A stretch of 64,000 nucleotides of DNA from Rhodocyclaceae bacterium (GCA_020247395.1 JADCJC010000054.1:1-64000), one strand, 5' to 3'. Numbered from the stretch's first letter, positions 20,781-33,474 are shown. The notes: generated from the letters alone by a model not told the origin. A program made the numbers and translations.

Positions 20781-21767
20781 TCAGAGCTTGACCACCACCC
20801 GCCCTCGCAGCGTTCCCGCCATGATCTCGGCAGCTGCGGCGAATGTCTGGTCCAGAGAAATCTCTCGGCTGATCGCCTGCAGTTTTGCGCCATCTATTTC
20901 CGTCGCCAGCCTACGCCAGGCCGTTTCGCGAAGCGCGAGGGTTGCCATGACACTGTCTACACCGGCGAGCGTAATCCCGCGCAAAATGAACGGTGCGACA
21001 CTGGCCGGAAAATCCATCCCTTGGGCGAGGCCACACGCGGCGACGACTCCGCCGTAGCGGGTTTGCGCACAGGCATTTGCGAGGGTAAACGAACCCACCG
21101 AATCTACTACCCCTGCCCAACGTTCTTTCTGTAGCGGTTTTCCCGGTGCGCCGAGTGTTGCTCGGTCGATGACGTCATTCGCCCCTAACGCCTTCAGATA
21201 TGACGCTTCGCTCAGTTTTCCGGTAGACGCCACTACGTTAAATCCAAGACTCGATAACAAGCTGATCGCGATGCTTCCGACGCCGCCGGATGCGCCAGTC
21301 ACCAGTATTTCCCCGCTTGCCGGGGAAACCCCATGTTTTTCCAGCGCCATCAAACACAACATGGCAGTGTACCCAGCAGTGCCGATGGCCATTGATTGTT
21401 TGGCGGTGAGTCCTGCAGGCAATGGCACCAACCAGTCACCCTTGAGCTTGGCAGTCTCTGCAAGACAGCCCCAGTGGGTTTCACCGACACCAAATCCATT
21501 CAGGATAAATCTGTCGCCCGTCTTCCAGGCAGGATGACTGCTGAGCACGACGGTTCCTGCCCCGTCTATTCCGGGCACCATCGGCCAGCGACGGACTACC
21601 GGTGCGGTGTTGGTTAGCGCAAGTGCGTCCTTATAGTTGATTGTTGAGTACTCGATCGCAACTTCAACATCCCCCTCTACCGGCAAGGATGCATGGTCAA
21701 GTGCATTCACGCTGGCAGAGAAGACCTCATCGGTTTTGGTTAGTAAGATTCCGCGAAATGTCGGCAT
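20781..21767 (-). CDS. acuI: MDR-family oxidoreductase, acrylyl-CoA reductase (AcuI/YhdH type)
   Basis: STINYKDALALT...PGIDGAGTV...GFGVGETHWGCLAE...VTGASGGVGSIAI...CGLAQGMDFPASVAPFILRGITLAGVDSV. Confidence 0.8.
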   Translation of the reverse strand: MPTFRGILLTKTDEVFSASVNALDHASLPVEGDVEVAIEYSTINYKDALALTNTAPVVRRWPMVPGIDGAGTVVLSSHPAWKTGDRFILNGFGVGETHWGCLAETAKLKGDWLVPLPAGLTAKQSMAIGTAGYTAMLCLMALEKHGVSPASGEILVTGASGGVGSIAISLLSSLGFNVVASTGKLSEASYLKALGANDVIDRATLGAPGKPLQKERWAGVVDSVGSFTLANACAQTRYGGVVAACGLAQGMDFPASVAPFILRGITLAGVDSVMATLALRETAWRRLATEIDGAKLQAISREISLDQTFAAAAEIMAGTLRGRVVVKL

Positions 21768-21835
21768 AAGTATTGACCTCAATCAAAGAAGTAGCGTACG
21801 CCGAGGCCGTACTTGCCATCAGCCTCGGTTGGCGG

Positions 21836-23089
21836 TTAGTTGGTCTGCAAGACCTGTGGATTATCGGCGGACGCGTGTTTACGCGAGAAATACTCTTTGG
21901 ATTGCATCTCACGAAGTCGCGACGCAGTGCGAGCAAATTCTGCCGACACCATCATGCTGGCGTCAGTGGCTGACGTTGCCCCCAACGAAGCATTAGCGCC
22001 AGCAACACGATCATCAACCACCAACCATTCGGGCGTGGCGTTGGCCGAACAAATCAACTTGACACGCTGGTCGTAAAACACGTCGACTAGCCAGGTAAAC
22101 CGCCGCACGACGTCCGCCCGGTTCTTGGCATGGAGCTGCGGGATGTTTGAGATGAGTACCGTATGGTACTGGCTGGCGATTTCCAAATAGTCCATCTGGC
22201 TACGCGGCTTCACACACAATTCATCGAAGTCAAACCACACGACACCTTTTGCACGCCGGATGAAGCCCATCGGACGATTGCCGATTGTCAGGCTACCGCC
22301 CACAGCAAAACCGGACTTGGACATCGCCGAAAACGCTCTGCCCAGAGCCTGTTCGGCGGCACCATCTGTCGGCGTGTGATAGACCGGGATCGACTCCAGA
22401 ATACGTCGACGATGGTCGCGTTCCCCGCCGATTTCAAGCACTTCCAAATCGCGCTTCAGCAGCTCGATGGCGGGAAGAAAACGGGCGCGCTGCAAGCCGC
22501 TGGGATAGAGGTCGTCGGGTCTATAGTTTGAGGTCATGACCAATACCACGCCCTTCGCCGTCAACAACTCAAGCAAACGCCCGAGGATCATCGCATCAGC
22601 GATATCAGAAACATGGAACTCATCAAAACACAAAAGACGTAACTGTTTGGCGATGGTGTTGGACACTGCATCCAACGGATCTTCTTCACCTGAATGCGCC
22701 CGCATTTCGGCGTGGACTTCCCGCATGAATTCATGGAAGTGAACACGCCGCTTGCGTTTGAGCGTGGAGACGTTAAAGAACGCATCCATCATCAATGATT
22801 TACCACGCCCGACTCTTCCCCAAATGTACAACCCGCGGGGCGGCTTCTTGCCGCCGCCAAAGTTGGTCACCAGTCGGTTGATTTTGCCTTGACGGTACTG
22901 ACGGTAGTTTTCAATTTCACCGTGCAGCCGGTCGAGGTGATTAAGCACGGCGATTTGCGCAGGATCTGACTCAAAGTCGTGATTCTGCGAAAACTTCCAA
23001 TACCACTCCAACGGCGAACCCGCCTCGATATCAGCGGCCTCACCAGTTTCGCCGGAGATATTGGGTAGGTCTTCAGCGGTCGCTTTCAT
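21836..23089 (-). CDS. zapE: Cell division protein ZapE (AFG1-like ATPase)
   Basis: GLYIWGRVGRGKSLMMDAFF Walker A, LLCFDEFHVSDIADAMILGRL Walker B, TSNYRPDDLYPSGLQR. Confidence 0.9.
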   Translation of the reverse strand: MKATAEDLPNISGETGEAADIEAGSPLEWYWKFSQNHDFESDPAQIAVLNHLDRLHGEIENYRQYRQGKINRLVTNFGGGKKPPRGLYIWGRVGRGKSLMMDAFFNVSTLKRKRRVHFHEFMREVHAEMRAHSGEEDPLDAVSNTIAKQLRLLCFDEFHVSDIADAMILGRLLELLTAKGVVLVMTSNYRPDDLYPSGLQRARFLPAIELLKRDLEVLEIGGERDHRRRILESIPVYHTPTDGAAEQALGRAFSAMSKSGFAVGGSLTIGNRPMGFIRRAKGVVWFDFDELCVKPRSQMDYLEIASQYHTVLISNIPQLHAKNRADVVRRFTWLVDVFYDQRVKLICSANATPEWLVVDDRVAGANASLGATSATDASMMVSAEFARTASRLREMQSKEYFSRKHASADNPQVLQTN

Positions 23090-23311
23090 GGACGAGTTTT
23101 GACGCGCGCCGACGCTTGGACCAGCAACAGGAGATGGACTACGATGAGGGCAAACAAAAACCTAGCATTCGCGGGCGTTTCCAAGCATAAATGGCCGAAG
23201 ACTCCCGTAAAACCTAGACTTTTGTCTTTGTATTTATCTGCGTTCATCTGCGTCTATCTGCGGTTGCACGGCTACTGCCGCTACGCTGTTGGCGCGCAAA
23301 ATGCCGGGGCA

Positions 23312-24742
23312 TTACATATTCAACGTACGTTTATCCACCGCCAGAGCCGCTTCGCGCACCGCTTCGGATAGCGTCGGATGGCCGTGAACGATCCTCGCAA
23401 TATCCTCCGCAGCCGCCCTAAACTCCATCGCGGTGACGAGCTCCTGGATCAGTTCCGAGGCATGTGCATGGATGATATGGCCGCCTAGAATTCGATCCGT
23501 TCTTGCATCTGCGATGACCTTTACAAACCCGCCGCCTTCCCCTTGACCCAATGCGCGACCGTTTGCCGCAAACGGAAACTGCCCGACTTTGACTTCGACG
23601 CCCTCGGCCCTCAACTGTTGCTCGGTCTTGCCCACCCACGCCACCTCCGGCGAAGTGTAGATGATCCAAGGGATGGTGTTAAAGTCGATGTGCGGTTGCT
23701 GGCCGGCGATTCGCTCTGCAACAGCCACCCCCTCATCTTCCGCCTTGTGCGCCAACATCGGCCCGCGCACGACATCGCCAATCGCATAGACGTTTGGCAA
23801 ATTGGTTGCACAATGATCATCAACTTCGATCAGGCCGCGATCCGTCATTTTCAAGCCAACGTTGCTTGCACCCAATCCATCGGTATTGGGCTCACGGCCA
23901 ACCGAGACGATCAGTTTGTCGCAATCGAGCTTTTGCACCAAGCCTTTGTCATCAGTGTATTCGATCGAAACGCCGGTCTTTTTCGTTGCGACCTTATCAA
24001 TGGTTACGCCGAGTTTGATGTTGAGGCCCTGTTCTTTGGTGAAGACCTTCCAGGCTTCTTTCTGCACCGATTCGTCGACGGCCGCAAGAAAAGTGGGCAT
24101 CGCCTCCAACACCGTCACCTCGGCACCAAGACGACGCCAGACACTACCCAGTTCCAATCCAATCACGCCCGCGCCAATCACACCCAATCGTTTCGGCACC
24201 GACGCGAAGGCGAGCGCCCCCTCGTTATCACAGATGCTTATGTTGTCCACGGCGATGCCGGGCAGGTGACGTGCCTTCGAACCTGTTGCGATGATGACGT
24301 GCTTGGCAGTGACCCGTTCCTTCGACTCGTCGTTCTTGACTTCGATTGTGTAGTTTTCCCCGCCGCTGACAAATGAACCAAAACCCTTCAGCCAGGTAAT
24401 TTTGTTTTTGCGGAACAGGAACTCAATACCCTTCGTCATCTTGCTGACGATCGTCTCCTTGCGGCCTTGCATTTTGTTCAGATCGACTTTCAACCCGGAA
24501 ATACTAATGCCGTGATCGCCAAACTTGTGCTCGATCTTTTCCACATTTTCGGAAGATTCCAACAACGCTTTCGAAGGGATACAGCCAACGTTGAGACAGG
24601 TGCCTCCAAGCGCCATTTCACCCTTGGGATTTTTCCAGCCCTCGACACAGGCGACACTAAAGCCCAACTGGGCGGCACGAATTGACGCAATGTAGCCACC
24701 GGGCCCAGCACCAATAACAACAACGTCGAATGATTTAGACAT
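23312..24742 (-). CDS. lpdA: Dihydrolipoyl dehydrogenase
   Basis: [16 protein letters not shown] redox-active disulfide motif, [31 protein letters not shown]. Confidence 0.95.
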   Translation of the reverse strand: MSKSFDVVVIGAGPGGYIASIRAAQLGFSVACVEGWKNPKGEMALGGTCLNVGCIPSKALLESSENVEKIEHKFGDHGISISGLKVDLNKMQGRKETIVSKMTKGIEFLFRKNKITWLKGFGSFVSGGENYTIEVKNDESKERVTAKHVIIATGSKARHLPGIAVDNISICDNEGALAFASVPKRLGVIGAGVIGLELGSVWRRLGAEVTVLEAMPTFLAAVDESVQKEAWKVFTKEQGLNIKLGVTIDKVATKKTGVSIEYTDDKGLVQKLDCDKLIVSVGREPNTDGLGASNVGLKMTDRGLIEVDDHCATNLPNVYAIGDVVRGPMLAHKAEDEGVAVAERIAGQQPHIDFNTIPWIIYTSPEVAWVGKTEQQLRAEGVEVKVGQFPFAANGRALGQGEGGGFVKVIADARTDRILGGHIIHAHASELIQELVTAMEFRAAAEDIARIVHGHPTLSEAVREAALAVDKRTLNM

Positions 24743-24787
24743 GATGATTTCCTATAGAACGAAACGCCGCGACCAAGACCCGTCGCA

Positions 24788-25078
24788 TCAAAGCCAAATT
24801 CTCGATACGTGGACGCCCAGGCCGGCAAAAAAACCCGCTACCAGCGGAGAAGTACCGGACAACATAAACGGCGGTTGCTTCAATAGCTGGGTAAACCAAA
24901 GCGTCAGGCAAACTGCCAGTCCCACCCCTACCGGCACTGCAACGACGCTGCCAACATAGTGACCAAGAAACTTGGCAAAAAACACCGTGAAGAATCCGGT
25001 TAGCAACGCTCCGACCACAAAAAACGCGAGCGGTGTAACCAGACGTGCGACGAGGCGGGATGGTCGAGCCTTGGTCAT
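24788..25078 (-). CDS. Small hypothetical membrane protein
   Basis: Three hydrophobic segments; lies between lpdA and odhB in the same orientation. Confidence 0.5.
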   Translation of the reverse strand: MTKARPSRLVARLVTPLAFFVVGALLTGFFTVFFAKFLGHYVGSVVAVPVGVGLAVCLTLWFTQLLKQPPFMLSGTSPLVAGFFAGLGVHVSRIWL

Positions 25079-25143
25079 TTCAAAAAGTGTTTCGAGCGCT
25101 TACGCTGATCCCTTGTGATTATCAAAGCCACCAGATTGCTTGC

Positions 25144-26346
25144 CTAAATATCGAGTAACAACCTCGCCGGATCTTCCAGCGCTTCTTTCATGGCAACCAG
25201 AGAAAGTACCGCTTCACGACCATCGATAATGCGGTGGTCATAACTCATGGCCAGATAGTTCATCGGGCGGATAACGATCTGGCCGTTCTCCACCACTGGC
25301 CGTTCTTTGGTCGCATGGACGCCGAGGATCGCCGACTGCGGCGGGTTGATGATCGGCGTGGACAACATTGAGCCAAACACACCACCGTTGGAGATGGAGA
25401 AGGTGCCGCCGGTCAAGTCCTCAATGGTCAACTTGCCGTCTTTGGCCTTCTGGCCAAACTCGGCGATCTTCTTCTCGATATCGGCAATCGACATCTGATC
25501 CGCGTCTCGCAGAATCGGCACCACCAAACCACGCTCGGTGCCAACAGCAATACCGATATCGTAGTAGCCGTGATAGACGATGTCGTTGCCGTCAACGGAG
25601 GAGTTGACGACCGGATATTTTTTCAGCGCGTGAACCGCCGCTTTCACAAAAAATGACATGAAGCCTAGCTTCACGCCATGTTGTTTCTCAAATTTATCCT
25701 TGTAGGTATTACGTAATGCCATTACCGGCGCCATGTTTACCTCGTTAAAGGTAGTAAGGATGGCGGCGGTCGATTGCGACTGCACCAAACGCTCGGCGAT
25801 TCGCGCGCGCAGGCGCGACATCGGCACACGCTGCTCGGTGCGCTCCCCCATCGGCACGACTACTGCCGAGGCCGCCGACTTGGTCGGCGCGACTTCCGCC
25901 TGAGCGGCGGACAGCTTGTTCACAACATCTTCCTTGGTGATCCGCCCACCGCGACCAGTGCCCACGACTTCAGTCACGTTGTTTTCGACTGCAATTTTGG
26001 CGGCTGCCGGACTCATCGGTGCAGCGGCTGCTGTGGAAGCCGCGGGGGCTTTTGCAGACGCCGACCCGGCAGATGCAGCCGGCGCGGGCGCGGTGGCAGT
26101 CGCCGCTGCCGAGGTGTCAATGGTCGCTATCACTTCACCAGAGGTTACCGTCCCACCATCGGCTTTAATGATTTTTACCAACACTCCGTCGGCCGGTGCC
26201 GGCAGCTCCATAACCACTTTGTCAGTCTCGATATCAATCAGATTTTCATCTCGCTTGACCGCCTGTCCTTCGCGCTTGTGCCAGGACACAAGTGTGGCCT
26301 CTGCAACGGATTCCGATAGCTGGGGGATTTTGACTTCGATCTGCAT
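25144..26346 (-). CDS. odhB: 2-oxoglutarate dehydrogenase E2 (dihydrolipoyl succinyltransferase)
   Basis: Lipoyl domain [13 protein letters not shown]3-binding segment, catalytic [12 protein letters not shown]. Confidence 0.95.
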   Translation of the reverse strand: MQIEVKIPQLSESVAEATLVSWHKREGQAVKRDENLIDIETDKVVMELPAPADGVLVKIIKADGGTVTSGEVIATIDTSAAATATAPAPAASAGSASAKAPAASTAAAAPMSPAAAKIAVENNVTEVVGTGRGGRITKEDVVNKLSAAQAEVAPTKSAASAVVVPMGERTEQRVPMSRLRARIAERLVQSQSTAAILTTFNEVNMAPVMALRNTYKDKFEKQHGVKLGFMSFFVKAAVHALKKYPVVNSSVDGNDIVYHGYYDIGIAVGTERGLVVPILRDADQMSIADIEKKIAEFGQKAKDGKLTIEDLTGGTFSISNGGVFGSMLSTPIINPPQSAILGVHATKERPVVENGQIVIRPMNYLAMSYDHRIIDGREAVLSLVAMKEALEDPARLLLDI

Positions 26347-26407
26347 TATTAGTGTCCTTGTGTCTTTACTGATGCCGCACCGCCCACGAGCGCGCGCGGT
26401 ATCTCGT

Positions 26408-29302
26408 CTAAATTGATGACTTCTTTGCGGTCGTCTTTGCGACCGGCTCCCAACTCAACGCCGCGTCCACCAGCTCTTTTTGCTGCTCGTTGTGTTTTGC
26501 CAGATAACCCACCGCTGGCGATGCGGATGACGCGCGGCCAGCGTAGCCAAGGGTCTGGTCGGCACGCATATTGCGTTTCAGGTAATGCTGGATGCGGTGC
26601 CAAGCACCTTGATTGGCCGGCTCCTCCTGCGCCCAAACAACCGATTTTGCTGCCGGAAAGGCGGCAATTTGCTGTGCAAACTCCTCATGCGGGAACGGAT
26701 ACAGCTGTTCAACACGAACGACCGCAATGTCGTCGATTGCGCGCTTTTCGCGCTCGGCAACAATATCGTAGTACACCTTGCCAGAGCACACGACTACCCT
26801 TTTCACTTTCTTCGCATTCAGCTTGGCGGTCTCGCCGATGACCACTTCAAACTTGCCATTGGCAAGCTCTTCCAGTGATGAAGTCGCTTCTTTCTTCCTC
26901 AATAACGACTTTGGCATCATCACGACCAGCGGCTTGCGCGCCGGTCGCAGCGCCTGTCGGCGAATCATGTGGTAGTGCTGCGCTGCGGTGGAAGGCACCA
27001 CAACTTGAATATTGTGTTCCGCGCACAGCTGTAGAAAGCGCTCCAAGCGCGCCGATGAATGCTCTGGACCCTGGCCTTCGTAACCATGCGGCAAGAACAG
27101 ACTCAGGCCGCACAAGCGCCCCCACTTCGATTCACCCGAAGAGATGAACTGGTCGATCACCACTTGTGCACCGTTGGCAAAATCGCCAAACTGGGCTTCC
27201 CAAATCACCAACTCAAACGGTTGCGCAGATGCATAACCATATTCAAAACCCAGCACCGCCTCTTCCGAGAGCAGCGAATCGATCACCAAAAAGCTACCCT
27301 GATTTTCGACGATGTTCTGTAACGGAACGTATGTCCCCGAATCCCACTTCTCACGATTCTGATCGTGCATCACGGCATGCCGGTGGGCAAACGTGCCGCG
27401 TCCACAATCCTGCCCGCTAATCCGCACCGGAACACTGTTCGCCACTAGCGTTGCGTAGGCTAGGTTTTCAGCCATACCCCAATCGAGCGGCTGCTCCCCT
27501 TTGCCCATCTTGCGTCGCGCCTCAAGCAACTTTTCAACCGAGGTATGGCACTTGAAGTCAGATGGGATCAGCGTGAGGCGATCGGCATATGCCTGCAACT
27601 TCTGCATCGGCACTTTCGATTCGTAGGACGCGCGCCAGTCCTGTCCGATATAAGGCGCCCAATCCACAGCCAGGGGCGGCTTGATACCATACAAGATTCT
27701 GGTGTTGGTACTCTTCCCTGCATCCAGGCGCGAGCGAATGTTTGTTACCAAGTCGTCGCCATAGGTCGGCCCCACCGTGCCCTCGGCCGCAAGTTTGTCC
27801 GCATAGAGCTTGCGCGTACCTGGGTGCTGCGCAATCTTCTTGTACATCAGCGGCTGGGTGACAAACGGCTCGTCTTGTTCGTTGTGGCCGAGTTTGCGGA
27901 AGCAAACCATATCAATCACAACGTCCTTGTGGAACTTCATCCGGTATTCCAACGCAATGCGACCAACCATAATGACTGCCTCGGGATCATCCGCGTTGAC
28001 GTGGAATACCGGCGCTTCGATCATCTTGGCAATATCTGTGCAGTACAAGGACGAGCGAGAATCGCGCGTATCAGAGGTGGTGAAACCAACCTGATTGTTG
28101 ACGACGATATGCACCGTGCCGCCGGTTTTAAACCCGCGCGTTTGTGATAGGGCCATCGTTTCCATGATGACACCCTGGCCGGCAAAAGCAGCATCGCCGT
28201 GAATCAGCAACGGGATGACTTCGTCACCGGACAGGTCGTGGCGACGCTGCTGACGGGCGCGTACCGAACCTTCCACAACCGGATTGACGATCTCCAAATG
28301 AGACGGATTGAAGGCTAGCGTAAGATGAACTGCACCCCCCGTGGTTTGAATGTCCGACGAGAAACCTTGATGGTACTTCACGTCTCCAGAGCCGATGTTA
28401 TGCGCATGTTTGCCCTCAAACTCTGCAAACAAATCGGCGGGCAGCTTACCTAGTGAATTCACGAGGATATTCAATCGGCCGCGATGCGCCATGCCGAGCA
28501 CAACCTCTTTGACACCTTTTGCGCCAGCAGTTTGAATGATGTCGTCTACCAGCGGAATCAAACTCTCGCCACCCTCAAGTGAAAAACGCTTCTGTCCCAC
28601 GTATCGCGTGTGCAGATACTTCTCCAGCGTCTCGGCCGCAGTGAGCCGGTCTAGCAAAAACTGCTTCTCATCTTTGGTGAGAGTTGCCTGCGATTGAATA
28701 GACTCTAGCTGGCCTTGGATCCAGCGTTTCTGCTCGGTCTGGGAAATGTACATGTACTCGGCACCAACCGTTCCGCAGTATGTTCGCTTTACCGCGCTAA
28801 CAATATCCTTCAGCTTTGCACGCTCGGCGTTGCCGCCGATAGTTCCCTGCCAAGACCCGAACCCGAACTCCAACTCCAGATCGGCATCTGTCAAACCGTA
28901 GTAGCTCAACTCAAGTTCGGGAACCTGCATCCGCTCCATTCGCTTCAGAGGATCGAGCGAAGAATTGCGCGCGCCCAAAACGCGATGTGCGCGGATGTAC
29001 TGCAGAACTTTAAACGACTTCTTGCTGTCGCCGAGGTCTGCCAAGCCTGCACCGCCGCCGACGTTGGCATAGGCGACCCGCTTGGCACCGCCTTGTGCGG
29101 CAAGCCGCTCGAAGGCGGCGATCACTGGGGAATGCGGAACGTCCTTGTCGGCCTTTCCAGCAATATTGGGCAGGCTGTCAAATTGTTTCCGCCAGTTTTC
29201 GGGGACGGACGCAGGATCCACCAAATACTGTTCATACAGCTCCTCAATGTAGGGGGCGTTTGCGCCGAAGAACAATGAGGACTGCTGATAGTCTCGCATC
29301 AT
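26408..29302 (-). CDS. odhA: 2-oxoglutarate dehydrogenase E1
   Basis: 964 aa; [42 protein letters not shown]. Confidence 0.95.
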   Translation of the reverse strand: MMRDYQQSSLFFGANAPYIEELYEQYLVDPASVPENWRKQFDSLPNIAGKADKDVPHSPVIAAFERLAAQGGAKRVAYANVGGGAGLADLGDSKKSFKVLQYIRAHRVLGARNSSLDPLKRMERMQVPELELSYYGLTDADLELEFGFGSWQGTIGGNAERAKLKDIVSAVKRTYCGTVGAEYMYISQTEQKRWIQGQLESIQSQATLTKDEKQFLLDRLTAAETLEKYLHTRYVGQKRFSLEGGESLIPLVDDIIQTAGAKGVKEVVLGMAHRGRLNILVNSLGKLPADLFAEFEGKHAHNIGSGDVKYHQGFSSDIQTTGGAVHLTLAFNPSHLEIVNPVVEGSVRARQQRRHDLSGDEVIPLLIHGDAAFAGQGVIMETMALSQTRGFKTGGTVHIVVNNQVGFTTSDTRDSRSSLYCTDIAKMIEAPVFHVNADDPEAVIMVGRIALEYRMKFHKDVVIDMVCFRKLGHNEQDEPFVTQPLMYKKIAQHPGTRKLYADKLAAEGTVGPTYGDDLVTNIRSRLDAGKSTNTRILYGIKPPLAVDWAPYIGQDWRASYESKVPMQKLQAYADRLTLIPSDFKCHTSVEKLLEARRKMGKGEQPLDWGMAENLAYATLVANSVPVRISGQDCGRGTFAHRHAVMHDQNREKWDSGTYVPLQNIVENQGSFLVIDSLLSEEAVLGFEYGYASAQPFELVIWEAQFGDFANGAQVVIDQFISSGESKWGRLCGLSLFLPHGYEGQGPEHSSARLERFLQLCAEHNIQVVVPSTAAQHYHMIRRQALRPARKPLVVMMPKSLLRKKEATSSLEELANGKFEVVIGETAKLNAKKVKRVVVCSGKVYYDIVAEREKRAIDDIAVVRVEQLYPFPHEEFAQQIAAFPAAKSVVWAQEEPANQGAWHRIQHYLKRNMRADQTLGYAGRASSASPAVGYLAKHNEQQKELVDAALSWEPVAKTTAKKSSI

Positions 29303-29344
29303 AATGATTACCTCACCTGCGGGTTCTGTGAACTGAAGACTTGA

Positions 29345-30634
29345 TTACTTGACGTCGCGGCGCTGCGCACCTACGTACAACTGCCGTGGACGACCAATCT
29401 TGTATTCCGGGTCGGCGATCATTTCGTTCAACTGTGCAATCCACCCAACCGTCCGCGCCAGCGCGAAAATGGCGGTGAATAGCGGTACCGGGATACCAAT
29501 CGCTTTTTGCACAATGCCCGAATAGAAGTCGACGTTTGGATAGAGCTTGCGACTCACAAAGTAATCGTCTTCGAGCGCAATCTTTTCCAGCGCCATCGCG
29601 AGCTTAAACAGCGGATCGTCTTGCAGCCCCAGTTCGTTCAACACCTCATAGCAGGTTTCGCGCATCAGCTTCGCGCGCGGGTCGTAGTTCTTGTAGACCC
29701 TGTGACCAAATCCCATTAGACGCACGCTGGAATTCTTGTCTTTAACCTGCGCGATGAAATCACCGATTTTCTCGATGCCGCCGTTTCGCTGGATATCGTA
29801 GAGCATATTCAACGCCGCCTCGTTTGCGCCGCCATGCGCCGGCCCCCATAAACAGGCCACGCCCGCAGCGATCGCCGCAAACGGGTTTGTACCCGACGAA
29901 GCGCAAAGCCGCACCGTCGAAGTTGAGGCGTTCTGCTCATGATCCGCATGCAGGATAAAAATGCGATCCAGCGCACGCACCAGCACGTCGTTGATCTTGT
30001 ATTCCTCGGCCGGCACGGCAAACATCATGCGCATGAAGTTTGCGGTGTAGCCCAAGTCGTTTCGTGGGTAAATCAGCGGCTGACCCACCGTATACTTGTA
30101 TGCCATGGCGGTCAGCGTCGGCAGCTTGGCGATCAGGCGAATCGCGGAAATCTCGCGCTGCTCTTTATCGTGCAGATTGATCGAGTCTGGGTAGAACGCC
30201 GACATCGCGCCGAGCAAACCGGTCATGACGGACATCGGGTGCGCGTCCCGGCGGAAGCCACGCAGGAAAAACTGCATCTGCTCGTGCACCATCGTGTGAT
30301 TGGTGACACGGCTGACGAAATCCTTGCGGCCAGCGTCGTCAGGCAAATCTCCGTACAAGAGCAGATGACAGACTTGCAGAAAGTCACACTTTGTTGCGAG
30401 CTGTTCGATCGGATAACCGCGATACAACAACTCTCCTTTGTCGCCGTCAATGAAGGTGATGGTGGAGTTGCAGGACGCTGTCGACATAAAGCCGGGATCG
30501 TAGGTAAACATTCCCGTCTGCCCGTAAAGCTTGCGGATATCAATTACGTCGGGGCCGTGAGATCCACCGTAAACTGGCAACTCGATTGCGTTACCGTTTT
30601 GAAGCGTCAAAGTTGCTTTACCGTTGACATTCAT
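29345..30634 (-). CDS. gltA: Citrate synthase (type II)
   Basis: [69 protein letters not shown]; start placed at MNVNGKATL. Confidence 0.95.
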   Translation of the reverse strand: MNVNGKATLTLQNGNAIELPVYGGSHGPDVIDIRKLYGQTGMFTYDPGFMSTASCNSTITFIDGDKGELLYRGYPIEQLATKCDFLQVCHLLLYGDLPDDAGRKDFVSRVTNHTMVHEQMQFFLRGFRRDAHPMSVMTGLLGAMSAFYPDSINLHDKEQREISAIRLIAKLPTLTAMAYKYTVGQPLIYPRNDLGYTANFMRMMFAVPAEEYKINDVLVRALDRIFILHADHEQNASTSTVRLCASSGTNPFAAIAAGVACLWGPAHGGANEAALNMLYDIQRNGGIEKIGDFIAQVKDKNSSVRLMGFGHRVYKNYDPRAKLMRETCYEVLNELGLQDDPLFKLAMALEKIALEDDYFVSRKLYPNVDFYSGIVQKAIGIPVPLFTAIFALARTVGWIAQLNEMIADPEYKIGRPRQLYVGAQRRDVK

Positions 30635-30683
30635 TGTCTTTGATCCTTTATACATCGCTACACCGCGCATCAGATTATTGGCG

Positions 30684-30965
30684 TTACGCGTTTTGTATCC
30701 GCAAAACCAATGTGGCGGTTGCAACATCAGCCACTGGCTTGCGCCCCATCAATACGTCCAGCAAATCGTTATCACTTAACAGCAACAACTTATCCAGTGC
30801 TTGCAGGTCCTCTGCGCTGAGACCTTCCAACGCATCCTGCAAAAATTTTCGCAACAGCAGATCGTTTTCCAGCAAACCCCGCCTTGCGCGCCAGCGAATG
30901 CGGTCAAATATTCGGCCATCCCTGACCACGCCCTGTTGTACTACCTCGCCTTGAGCTTCCATCAA
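30684..30965 (-). CDS. sdhE: Succinate dehydrogenase assembly factor 2 (SdhE/YgfY)
   Basis: [21 protein letters not shown]; immediately after sdhB. Confidence 0.9.
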   Translation of the reverse strand: MMEAQGEVVQQGVVRDGRIFDRIRWRARRGLLENDLLLRKFLQDALEGLSAEDLQALDKLLLLSDNDLLDVLMGRKPVADVATATLVLRIQNA

Positions 30966-31657
30966 ACCGCCCGCTTAACCATCATCTCCTTGATCTTGCC
31001 GATGGCCAAAGATGGGTTTAATCCCTTAGGACATACGTCCACGCAGTTCATGATGGTGTGGCAACGGAACAATCGATATGGGTCTTCAAGGTTATCGAGC
31101 CGGTCATTGGTCGCCTGATCGCGGGTATCGGCAATAAACCGATAGGCGGCAAGCAGCCCGGCAGGCCCGACGAATTTGTCCGGATTCCACCAAAACGACG
31201 GGCACGACGTTGAACAACACGCGCAGAGGATGCACTCGTACAGGCCGTCCAGCTCAAGGCGATCTTGCGGCGACTGTAGCCGCTCTTTCTCCGGCGCAGG
31301 ATCGTTGTTGATGACGAAGGGGGTAATGGAATGGTACTGTTGGAAAAACTGCGTCATGTCGACGATCAGGTCGCGAATGATGGGCAGCCCCGGAAGTGGC
31401 TTTAATACCACCGGCTCTTTGAGCTCGGAGACCTTGGTAATGCAGGCCAGACCATTTTTGCCATTAATGTTCATGGCGTCTGAACCACACACGCCTTCAC
31501 GACAGGAACGGCGCAACGCCAGCGTATCGTCGATCGACTTGATGCGAATCAGCGCATCGAGCAACATCCGGTCTGAGGGCTCAAGCGCAATATCGTACTC
31601 CTTGAAGTACGGCTTCTGGTCAACATCTGGGTCAAAGCGAAGAATCTGAAATTTCAT
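30962..31657 (-). CDS. sdhB: Succinate dehydrogenase iron-sulfur subunit
   Basis: SCREGVCGSDAMNINGKNGLAC, CILCACCSTSCPSFWWN, CHTIMNCVDVCPKGLNP. Confidence 0.97.
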   Translation of the reverse strand: MKFQILRFDPDVDQKPYFKEYDIALEPSDRMLLDALIRIKSIDDTLALRRSCREGVCGSDAMNINGKNGLACITKVSELKEPVVLKPLPGLPIIRDLIVDMTQFFQQYHSITPFVINNDPAPEKERLQSPQDRLELDGLYECILCACCSTSCPSFWWNPDKFVGPAGLLAAYRFIADTRDQATNDRLDNLEDPYRLFRCHTIMNCVDVCPKGLNPSLAIGKIKEMMVKRAV

Positions 31658-31674
31658 TTCTGTATCCGTATCAC

Positions 31675-33471
31675 TTAGTAGGTGCGCGCTTTTGGGGCGA
31701 AGGAATCAACGGTAAGTGGTTTCAAATTCACCGGCTTGTAGTCAAGCTTGTTTCCCTCTTTGTACCAAAGCGTGTGCTTGAGCCAGTTGTCGTCGTCGCG
31801 ACCGTTAACAAAGCCAGGACGATCGTGGAAATCGGCCCGATCATGCGCACCGCGCGTTTCTTTGCGCGCTTCTGCCGACACCATGGTTGCAACCGCCACT
31901 TCAATGAGGTTCTGCAATTCAAGTGCCTCGATACGTGCGGTGTTAAACACCTTCGACTTATCCTTGATTTGCAAATGCTCGGCGCGCTCGGCAACCTGCT
32001 TGATTTTGGTCACGCCCTTTTCGAGCATGTCAGGGAAGCGAAACACCCCGCAGTGCGCCTGCATGGTTTGGCGCATCGCATCTCCCACGGCATGCACCGA
32101 CTCACCGCCGGTTTTTGCATCTAGCTTTGCAATGCGCGCCATCGAAACATCTCCTGCTCCGGCTGGCAACGGCTTGTGCGTGTTATTTTCACGGATGAAC
32201 TTGATCATCGAATCGCCGGCAGACTTGCCCATCACCAGCAGATCGGTCAGTGAATTGGTGCCAAGCCGGTTCGCACCGTGGATCGACGCACACCCTACTT
32301 CGCCGGCCGCATAGAAACCCGGAACGACGGTATTTGGATTGCCGTTCTGCGGGATCACCACTTCTGCGAGGTAATTGGTTGGGATGCCTCCCATTTGGTA
32401 GTGGCAAGTCGGCACCACCGGGATAGGCTCTTTGGTGCAGTCGACGTTGCCAAACTTGAGCGCGATTTCGCGGATGCCCGGCAGCCTTTTGTTGATGACG
32501 TCAGGCCCGAGGTGATCGAGTTTCAGCAGAATGTAATCTTTATTTGGTCCGGCACCACGACCGTCCTTGATTTCGGTTGCCATGGCGCGTGAAACGACAT
32601 CGCGCGAAGCAAGATCTTTCATGGTCGGCGCGTAACGTTCCATAAAACGTTCGCCGTCTTTATTCAGCAGAATGCCACCTTCACCGCGTACCCCCTCGGT
32701 AATCAGCACACCGGCACCGGCGACTCCGGTTGGATGAAACTGCCAGAACTCCATATCTTCCAGCGGAATACCCGCACGCGCTGCCATGCCCAGACCGTCA
32801 CCCGTGTTGATAAATGCATTCGTTGAAGAGGCATAGATCCGGCCAGCACCCCCCGTGGCAAACAACGTAGCCTTGGCATGGAAAATCATTGCCTCGCCGG
32901 TTTCCATCTCAAGCGCGGTGACGCCAACCACATCGCCGGCAGCGTCGCGAATCAGATCAAGCGCCATCCATTCGACGAAGAACTGCGTATTGGCGAAAAC
33001 ATTGCGCTGATAGAGCGTGTGCAACATGGCGTGCCCGGTACGATCCGCTGCACAGCAAGAACGCTGAACCGGCTTCTCACCAAAATTTTGCGAATGTCCA
33101 CCGAACGGACGCTGGTATATCGTGCCATTGTCATTACGGTCGAACGGCATGCCAAAATGCTCGAGCTCGATGACGGCTTCGGGAGCAGCTTTACACATGA
33201 ACTCAATCGCATCTTGGTCACCAAGCCAGTCGGATCCCTTTACCGTGTCATACATATGCCAGTGCCAGTTATCCTCGCCCATATTGCCCAACGATGCACC
33301 AACGCCGCCCTGCGCTGCGACAGTATGCGAGCGCGTGGGAAACACCTTGGACAGCACCGCAACCGTTAGCCCTGCGGTTGAAAGCTGTAACGCGGCGCGC
33401 AAGCCGGAGCCGCCCGCACCGACAACGACTGCATCGAATTTGCGAACCGGTAGTGATGAAACTGAAGCCAT
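31675..33471 (-). CDS. sdhA: Succinate dehydrogenase flavoprotein subunit
   Basis: VVVGAGGSGLRAALQLS, RSHTVAAQGG, HGANRLGTNSLTDLLVMG. Confidence 0.97.
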   Translation of the reverse strand: MASVSSLPVRKFDAVVVGAGGSGLRAALQLSTAGLTVAVLSKVFPTRSHTVAAQGGVGASLGNMGEDNWHWHMYDTVKGSDWLGDQDAIEFMCKAAPEAVIELEHFGMPFDRNDNGTIYQRPFGGHSQNFGEKPVQRSCCAADRTGHAMLHTLYQRNVFANTQFFVEWMALDLIRDAAGDVVGVTALEMETGEAMIFHAKATLFATGGAGRIYASSTNAFINTGDGLGMAARAGIPLEDMEFWQFHPTGVAGAGVLITEGVRGEGGILLNKDGERFMERYAPTMKDLASRDVVSRAMATEIKDGRGAGPNKDYILLKLDHLGPDVINKRLPGIREIALKFGNVDCTKEPIPVVPTCHYQMGGIPTNYLAEVVIPQNGNPNTVVPGFYAAGEVGCASIHGANRLGTNSLTDLLVMGKSAGDSMIKFIRENNTHKPLPAGAGDVSMARIAKLDAKTGGESVHAVGDAMRQTMQAHCGVFRFPDMLEKGVTKIKQVAERAEHLQIKDKSKVFNTARIEALELQNLIEVAVATMVSAEARKETRGAHDRADFHDRPGFVNGRDDDNWLKHTLWYKEGNKLDYKPVNLKPLTVDSFAPKARTY

Positions 33472-33474
33472 TGT

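Noticed and set aside
23543-24376. 277-aa plus-strand ORF opposite lpdA
   Set aside because: Antisense to a highly conserved dihydrolipoyl dehydrogenase.
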